The position numbers were made by a program, and so were the translations under genes. Below, in pieces: positions 6,282-10,455 of a stretch of DNA of 10,455 nt (the stretch's first letter is position 1; each line of letters starts with the position of its first letter). The notes under the pieces were generated by a model. It worked only from the letters and a program-made list of their open reading frames with translations, had not been told where the DNA came from and ran no database searches. Source of the DNA: an uncultured Eubacteriales bacterium (GTDB taxonomy: Bacteria > Bacillota > Clostridia > Oscillospirales > CAG-382); assembly GCA_900554405.1 (NCBI GenBank), contig USHI01000039.1, forward strand, positions 1 to 10,455, given 5' to 3'.

Positions 6282-7565
6282 TTATTTGCCGAGATATTCC
6301 TTCCCGCCCATGTAGGGGCGAAGCACCTCTGCGATATCCACGCTTCCGTCGGCGTGGAGATGGTTTTCGAGATAAGCGATAAGCATTCTGGGCGGCGCCA
6401 CAACGGTGTTGTTGAGCGTGTGGGGCAGATATGTGCGCCCGTCCGCGCCCTTCACGCGCATTTTGAGCCTGCGTGCCTGCGCATCGCCGAGATTGGAGCA
6501 GGAGCAGACCTCGAAATACTTCTGCTGCCTGGGGGACCATGCCTCGATATCGCAGGATTTTACTTTGAGATCCGCAAGATCGCCGGAGCAGCATTCAAGC
6601 TGGCGAACGGGTACATCCATGCTGCGGAAGAGCTCCACGGACATTTTCCACATTTTTTCGTACCATTCCATGGAATCCTCCGGGCGGCACACGACTATCA
6701 TTTCCTGCTTTTCGAACTGGTGGATGCGGTAAACACCGCGTTCCTCGATCCCGTGCGCGCCCTTTTCCTTGCGGAAGCAGGGGGAATAGCTCGTGAGTGT
6801 CTGCGGGAGCTTTTCTTCCGGGATAATCTGATCTATGAATCTGCCGATCATGGAATGCTCGGATGTGCCGATAAGGTAAAGATCCTCGCCCTCGATCTTG
6901 TACATCATGGAATCCATGTCGTTCTGGCTCATGACGCCTTCGACGACATTGCCGTGGATCATGAAGGGAGGGATGCAGTAGGTGAAGCCCTTGTTGATCA
7001 TGAAATCGCGCGCGTATGCAAGCACGGCGGAATGCAGCCGTGCGACATCGCCGAGCAGGTAATAAAAGCCGTTGCCCGAAACGCGCCCTGCGGCATCCAT
7101 GTCTATGCCGTTGAACTTCGCCATTATTTCGGTGTGGTAGGGGATCTCGAAATCCGGCACCTTCGGTTCGCCGAAGCGTTCGACTTCCACATTAAAGGAA
7201 TCATCCCTGCCGATGGGAACGGAAGGGTCGATAATGTTCGGGATGCGCATCATTATGGCGTTGATCTTCTCGACAACTTCCTTTTCCTCTGCGGAAAGCG
7301 CATCGATTCTGCCGCCTTCTTCTGCGATACGGCGCTTTATTTCCTCCGCCTCGTCGCGTTTGCCGCTTGCCATAAGCCCGCCGATCTGCTTGGATGCCTT
7401 ATTCCTTTCGGCGCGCAGCGCTTCGACTTCGACTTTGATCTCGCGGTTGCGCCTGTCGAGCGCGATGACTTCGTCGACAAGCGGGAGCTTGTCATTCTGG
7501 AACTTCTTTTTGATGTTTTCCTTTACTGCCTCGGGGTTTTCGCGTAAAAACCTGATATCGATCAT
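6282..7565 (-). CDS. serS: Seryl-tRNA synthetase, divergent class II form
   Basis: Charges tRNA-Ser with serine using ATP. Length is 427 aa, normal for bacterial SerRS. Residues about 1-110 form the charged helical hairpin (coiled-coil arm) that grips the long variable arm of tRNA-Ser. The class II core follows: a TxE serine-binding motif (LIGTSEHS, 231-238), motif 2 at about 260-291 with CFRKEKGAHG and RIHQFEKQEM, and motif 3 at about 384-401 with the invariant arginine (R393) and LEN. Compared with the common bacterial form, TAE is TSE, the TRG-containing motif 2 loop reads EERGVYR, and motif 3 reads NNTVVAPPRM in place of NGSGLAVGRT. The ATG at 7565 has a GGAG 8 nt upstream. It lies 17 nt after parB, matching the known spo0J-serS neighbourhood in Firmicutes. 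It may be the only SerRS or a second copy; the window cannot say. Confidence 0.96.
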   Translation of the reverse strand: MIDIRFLRENPEAVKENIKKKFQNDKLPLVDEVIALDRRNREIKVEVEALRAERNKASKQIGGLMASGKRDEAEEIKRRIAEEGGRIDALSAEEKEVVEKINAIMMRIPNIIDPSVPIGRDDSFNVEVERFGEPKVPDFEIPYHTEIMAKFNGIDMDAAGRVSGNGFYYLLGDVARLHSAVLAYARDFMINKGFTYCIPPFMIHGNVVEGVMSQNDMDSMMYKIEGEDLYLIGTSEHSMIGRFIDQIIPEEKLPQTLTSYSPCFRKEKGAHGIEERGVYRIHQFEKQEMIVVCRPEDSMEWYEKMWKMSVELFRSMDVPVRQLECCSGDLADLKVKSCDIEAWSPRQQKYFEVCSCSNLGDAQARRLKMRVKGADGRTYLPHTLNNTVVAPPRMLIAYLENHLHADGSVDIAEVLRPYMGGKEYLGK

Positions 7566-7582
7566 TTTATTATCTCCGTAAA

Positions 7583-8470
7583 TTAAATTTCGTTATTGAA
7601 AAAATCGCTTCCGCAAAGCTTTTTGATAAGTACTTCGAGATCCTCCGGCGAGGAATACGCAAGCTTCAAAACGCCGCTTCCGCCGCTTTTGCGGGAAAGT
7701 GTCGCCTTTCTGCCGAGAATATCGCTCATTTCACGTTCAATCCTGCCGTAATACTGATCACCGACAATATCTCGTTTTTCGCGGCTGCCCGCACCGGAAA
7801 GCAGGTTTTTCACAAGCGATTCCGTCTGGCGTACAGAAAGCCCGCCGCGGATGACCCTTTCCGCCGTCGCGGCGGTAAATTCGGCGCCGTATGCCGAGGC
7901 AAGCGGGATAAGAGCCCTTGCGTGGCCGTAGGAAAGCGTTCCGGATTCGACCTCCTTCAGCACGATCTCCGGCAATTTGAGCAGCCGGAGTATATTTGCG
8001 ACCGCCGCGCGGGATTTGCCGACTCTTTCCGCCGCCTCCTCCTGCGTGAGCCCGAAGCGCTCCATAAGATCGCGGTATCCGCGTGCTTCCTCGGCGGGGT
8101 TCAGGTTTTCGCGCTGGAGATTTTCGATCAGCGAAAGCTCTGTTGCGCTTTCGTCGCCGATATCCTTGATAATGGCGGGTATTTCGTTCAGCCCGGCTAT
8201 CTTGGAGGCTCTCCACCGCCGTTCCCCGGCGATTATCTCGTAATACCCGTTTTCCTTACGGCGCACGGCGATCGGCTGCAATATCCCGTGCCGCTTTATG
8301 GAATCGGCAAGCTCGATAAGAGCTTCTTCGTCAAAACTCTTTCGCGCCTGAGCGCGGTTGGGTTCTATGTCCGAAAGCTTTAATACGGTTATGCCGCCGT
8401 GTTCCTTTTCTTCTATCGCGTTGTCGGTGAGCAGGGCTTCAAGCCCGCGCCCCAAACCTTTTTTTGCCAT
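7583..8470 (-). CDS. parB: Chromosome partitioning protein ParB/Spo0J
   Basis: A 295-aa CTP-dependent DNA clamp that loads at parS sites, spreads, and with ParA directs origin segregation and SMC loading. Visible parts in order: the basic N-terminus KKGLGRGLEALL typical of ParA-stimulating tails; the ParB/Srx CTPase domain with AGERRWRASK (81-90) and SLIENLQRENLNPAEEA (113-128); a helix-turn-helix at about 142-163 (LTQEEAAERVGKSRAAVANI); YGHARALI (181-188); a linker near 225-240; and a C-terminal dimerisation segment. The CTP-box arginines (R84, R85) and E116/N117 are present. The sequence around AGERRWRA and the tight pairing with a Soj-like ATPase favour chromosomal Spo0J over Noc. The ATG at 8470 is preceded by GAGGT at about 7 nt and lies 3 nt after the parA stop. 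Confidence 0.96.
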   Translation of the reverse strand: MAKKGLGRGLEALLTDNAIEEKEHGGITVLKLSDIEPNRAQARKSFDEEALIELADSIKRHGILQPIAVRRKENGYYEIIAGERRWRASKIAGLNEIPAIIKDIGDESATELSLIENLQRENLNPAEEARGYRDLMERFGLTQEEAAERVGKSRAAVANILRLLKLPEIVLKEVESGTLSYGHARALIPLASAYGAEFTAATAERVIRGGLSVRQTESLVKNLLSGAGSREKRDIVGDQYYGRIEREMSDILGRKATLSRKSGGSGVLKLAYSSPEDLEVLIKKLCGSDFFNNEI

Positions 8471-8473
8471 TGT

Positions 8474-9247
8474 TTATACCTCGCATCGGTCGATAAGTTC
8501 TTTTGTGACCGCGGCAAATGCCGCCGCGCCCTTGCCGTTACGGTCGTAATCGGTTATCGCAAGCCCGTGGCTGGGGGCTTCGCTGATCTTTACGCTGCGC
8601 GGGATCGGAGTGCGGAATATCTTCCCGGCGAAAAAGCGCTTGATCTCCTCCAATACGGCAATTGTCAGGTTGAGTCTGCCGTCGTACATATTTATCAGCA
8701 CACCCAAAAGCTCGATATCCGGGTTGTAAAGCCGTTTGATCTGCTTTATCGTCACGGTGAGCTGCGAAAGCCCTTCCAGCGAATAATATTCGCACAGCAC
8801 CGGGATAACGACATATTTCGTGGCGGTGAATGCGTTTATCGTGAGCAGCCCCAGCGAGGGCGGACAGTCTATGATTATGTAATCGTAATCCGCGGCGACC
8901 CCGGATACGGCGCTTTTCAGGCGGTTTTCGCGGTCGGATGCATCCACAAGCTCTATTTCCGCGCCGACAAGGTCTATGCTTGAGGGGATCACATCCAGCC
9001 CCTTTACGGAGGAACGCATTATAAGCTCGCGGCAGTTCTTTCTGCCGATAAGCAGATCGTAAACACTGCCGGAAACGCTTTTTTTATGTATGCCGACACC
9101 GCTTGTGGCATTGCCCTGCGGGTCGAGGTCGATAAAAAGTACCTTCCTCCCGCTGCGCGCAAGGCAGGCGGCGATATTGACGGCGCAGGTCGTCTTTCCC
9201 ACCCCGCCCTTCTGGTTGGCGAAGCATATTGTTCTGGCTGTCCCCAT
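8474..9247 (-). CDS. parA: Chromosome partitioning ATPase ParA/Soj
   Basis: A 257-aa deviant-Walker ATPase that binds nucleoid DNA as an ATP dimer and is released by ParB, producing directed movement of the origin region. Motifs: deviant Walker A KGGVGKTT (13-20) with signature K13 and catalytic K18; Walker A' FIDLDPQGN with D40 and D42; Walker B IIIDCPPSL with D127; and the C-terminal ISEAPSHG (221-228) typical of Soj-type chromosomal ParA. There is no N-terminal helix-turn-helix, so it is the short chromosomal class, not a plasmid autorepressor. The ATG at 9247 is preceded by GGAG at 10 nt. It is the first gene of the minus-strand operon, with its promoter in the divergent intergenic region. 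Confidence 0.97.
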   Translation of the reverse strand: MGTARTICFANQKGGVGKTTCAVNIAACLARSGRKVLFIDLDPQGNATSGVGIHKKSVSGSVYDLLIGRKNCRELIMRSSVKGLDVIPSSIDLVGAEIELVDASDRENRLKSAVSGVAADYDYIIIDCPPSLGLLTINAFTATKYVVIPVLCEYYSLEGLSQLTVTIKQIKRLYNPDIELLGVLINMYDGRLNLTIAVLEEIKRFFAGKIFRTPIPRSVKISEAPSHGLAITDYDRNGKGAAAFAAVTKELIDRCEV

Positions 9248-9273
9248 TTGCTTACCGCTCCGTTGATTTCTTT

Positions 9274-9311
9274 ATTATATCACAGTATACCAAATTACCG
9301 CAAAAAGTCAA
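9274..9311 (-). promoter_or_regulatory. Promoter region of the parA operon (two overlapping options)
   Basis: Two sigma-A-type arrangements overlap on the minus strand. In one, TTGACT (9306-9311) is followed after 16 nt by TATACT (9284-9289). In the other, a perfect extended -10, TGATATAAT with its hexamer at 9274-9279, lies just downstream with only a weak -35 (TTGCGG) 18 nt before it. Start sites would fall near 9277 or 9267, giving a very short leader of about 20-30 nt ahead of parA. Confidence 0.7.
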
Positions 9312-9361
9312 GAAGCAATACGATGAAACAAATAAAATATCGGATTTCGGGGAATTACCTA

Positions 9362-9390
9362 TTGACAAAGTCGGAAAAAGGCTTTATAAT
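9362..9390 (+). promoter_or_regulatory. Perfect-consensus sigma-A promoter for the cysteine desulfurase gene
   Basis: TTGACA (9362-9367) and TATAAT (9385-9390) are separated by exactly 17 nt, the ideal sigma-A/sigma-70 layout. Transcription would start near 9397, about 34 nt before the start codon. It diverges from the parA promoter; the two -35 hexamers lie about 50 nt apart and the regions do not overlap. A promoter this strong in front of a cysteine desulfurase usually implies repression by a regulator (see the dyad at 9389-9410). Confidence 0.9.
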
Positions 9391-9410
9391 ACCACCACAG
9401 AGGTAGGTAA
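9389..9410 (+). promoter_or_regulatory. Possible operator: imperfect dyad over the -10/start site
   Basis: ATACC (9389-9393) and GGTAA (9406-9410) form an imperfect inverted repeat with a 12-nt centre, overlapping the end of the -10 hexamer and the predicted start site. Its outline resembles ATA-CC...GG-TAT operators bound by Rrf2-family Fe-S or cysteine regulators (IscR, CymR type). The inner half-site bases do not pair well and no such regulator gene is in the window, so this is tentative. Confidence 0.3.
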
Positions 9411-9430
9411 ATAGTAAAGGAGAGATGAAA

Positions 9431-10455
9431 ATGACCGTATATGCGGACAATGCCGCCACGATGAAGATATCAAAACGCGCGCTTGCGGCTTATAACGAAT
9501 GCGCCGAAACGACATATGCCAATCCTTCAAGCCTCCATTCCGAGGGGCAGCGTGCAGCCGAAAGGCTCCTGCGCGAGAGGGAACGTATCGCCGCTATACT
9601 GGGCGCGGAGCCCGCGGGGATATACTTTACCTCCGGCGGGACGGAATCGGATAACATCGCCCTGCGCACCGGGGCATATCTCGGTGCCAAAAAGGGCAAA
9701 AAGCATATAATCAGCACCGCATTCGAACATCATGCCGTGCTGCATACCCTGCGCGAGCTCGAAAAGGAAGGCTTTTCGGTGGAATATCTTGATGTCGGCG
9801 CGGGCGGCAGAGTCACCGCGCAGCAGGTCGCTTCGGCGATAACGCCGGACACCTGCCTTGTCAGCATCATGTTTGCCAACAACGAGATCGGCACCGTTAT
9901 GCCGATCTCCGAAATAGGCGCAGCCTGCCGCGAAGCGGGCGTTCTGTTCCATACGGATGCCGTGCAGGCGGCGGGTCATCTGCCCATAAACATCGGGGAA
10001 ATGAATATCGATATGCTTTCGCTTTCGGCACACAAGTTCCACGGTCCAAAGGGTATCGGCGTTCTCTATTGCCGCAAGGGTATATCTCTTCTCGGTCTTA
10101 TGCAGGGCGGCGCGCAGGAGCGCAACAAGCGTCCCGGCACAGAGAATGTTCCGGCAATAGCAGGCATGGCTGCGGCACTTAAAAAAGCTTGTGCCGATAT
10201 TGAAAAAAATGCGGCATATGTCAGTGCGCTCAGAGATAAAATCATTGACGCAATTTTGCCGAATGTTAAACGCTGCAGGCTCAATGGCGGCAGAGAAAAC
10301 AGACTCCCCGGCAATATCAGCTTTTGCTTTGAGGGGATTGAAGGCGAATCGCTTCTGCTTTATCTTGACCTCAAGGGCATTTGCGGTTCATCGGGTTCCG
10401 CCTGCACATCGGGCTCGCTTGACCCGAGCCATGTTCTTTTGGCTCTCGGCTTGCC
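9431..10455 (+). CDS. Cysteine desulfurase, NifS/IscS family (3' end cut by window edge)
   Basis: PLP enzyme that takes sulfur from L-cysteine as an enzyme-bound persulfide, supplying Fe-S cluster assembly or tRNA thiolation, with alanine as product. The 341 codons visible contain H100 (FEHHAVL), N150/N151 (NNEIG), D176 and Q179 (HTDAVQ), the PLP-binding lysine K202 (SAHKFHGPKG), RPGTEN at about 234-239, and catalytic C325 in SSGSACTSG. The long loop around that cysteine marks a group I (NifS/IscS) enzyme rather than SufS. Family length of about 380-400 aa means roughly 40-60 residues lie beyond the edge. The start is the ATG at 9431, 8 nt after AAAGGAG; the in-frame ATG at 9425 is too close to that site. 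Whether it is the nifS- or iscS-type partner cannot be decided without the next gene, often nifU/iscU. Codon use changes sharply after about codon 250 (see findings). Confidence 0.96.
   Translation, partial: MTVYADNAATMKISKRALAAYNECAETTYANPSSLHSEGQRAAERLLRERERIAAILGAEPAGIYFTSGGTESDNIALRTGAYLGAKKGKKHIISTAFEHHAVLHTLRELEKEGFSVEYLDVGAGGRVTAQQVASAITPDTCLVSIMFANNEIGTVMPISEIGAACREAGVLFHTDAVQAAGHLPINIGEMNIDMLSLSAHKFHGPKGIGVLYCRKGISLLGLMQGGAQERNKRPGTENVPAIAGMAAALKKACADIEKNAAYVSALRDKIIDAILPNVKRCRLNGGRENRLPGNISFCFEGIEGESLLLYLDLKGICGSSGSACTSGSLDPSHVLLALGL

Larger units (their letters stand above)
9248..9430. other. Divergent intergenic regulatory region between parA and the cysteine desulfurase gene
   Basis: This 183-nt A/T-richer stretch holds the two divergent promoters and the ribosome binding sites of both genes. 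The part between the two -35 hexamers (9312-9361) contains no evident gene, terminator or DnaA-box cluster, and no full parS palindrome; only a half-match (TGAAACA, 9324-9330) was seen. Confidence 0.7.

Noticed and set aside
6354..7547. Long open frame on the plus strand (397 codons) opposite serS
   Set aside because: Antisense shadow of a complete, conserved SerRS gene; its translation is low-complexity and resembles no family.
9315..9331. parS-like sequence near TGAAACA upstream of parA
   Set aside because: Only one half matches the parS palindrome; the other half (CAATACG...) does not pair.

Overview
The window looks like a chromosomal segment of an uncultured Clostridia-type Firmicute, probably a gut Oscillospiraceae/Ruminococcaceae-like lineage. 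The signs are moderate GC, strong AAGGAG-type ribosome binding sites, sigma-A-like promoters, frequent ATA isoleucine codons, a Soj/Spo0J-type parAB pair next to serS, and clostridial-looking sequence variants of SerRS and pyruvate kinase. This placement is inferred from gene content and style, not from a marker gene. No phage, transposon, CRISPR, tRNA or rRNA is visible.

Layout. All genes but one lie on the minus strand. At the left edge (20-48) a Rho-independent terminator ends the monocistronic pyruvate kinase gene (73-1488), which has its own extended -10 promoter (1538-1566). A second strong terminator (1656-1688) ends a compact eight-gene minus-strand cluster. In transcription order this is parA (soj), parB (spo0J), serS, a small two-TM protein of unknown function, a membrane-anchored MORN-repeat protein, a sugar-phosphate-isomerase-like TIM barrel, apolipoprotein N-acyltransferase (lnt), and an alpha/beta hydrolase. 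Gaps are at most about 45 nt, three junctions overlap (4, 8 and 23 nt), and no internal terminator with a U-tract is visible, so one long operon is likely. It starts from promoter elements at 9274-9311. Diverging from it on the plus strand, a promoter with perfect consensus hexamers (9362-9390) drives a NifS/IscS-type cysteine desulfurase that runs off the right edge.

How the genes fit together. parA-parB is the chromosome segregation/origin-organisation module, and serS is a known neighbour of it in Firmicutes. The downstream half is envelope-flavoured: two membrane proteins, one carrying MORN repeats, and Lnt, which finishes lipoprotein maturation. It also contains two soluble enzymes with unassigned substrates. 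No parS site was found by eye.

Most of the window is ordinary housekeeping DNA. The points most worth checking are an abrupt codon-usage change near 10,180 inside the cysteine desulfurase gene, the uncharacterised membrane pair (147-aa protein plus MORN protein) in the par operon, an Lnt in a presumably monoderm lineage, and the non-canonical motifs of SerRS and pyruvate kinase.
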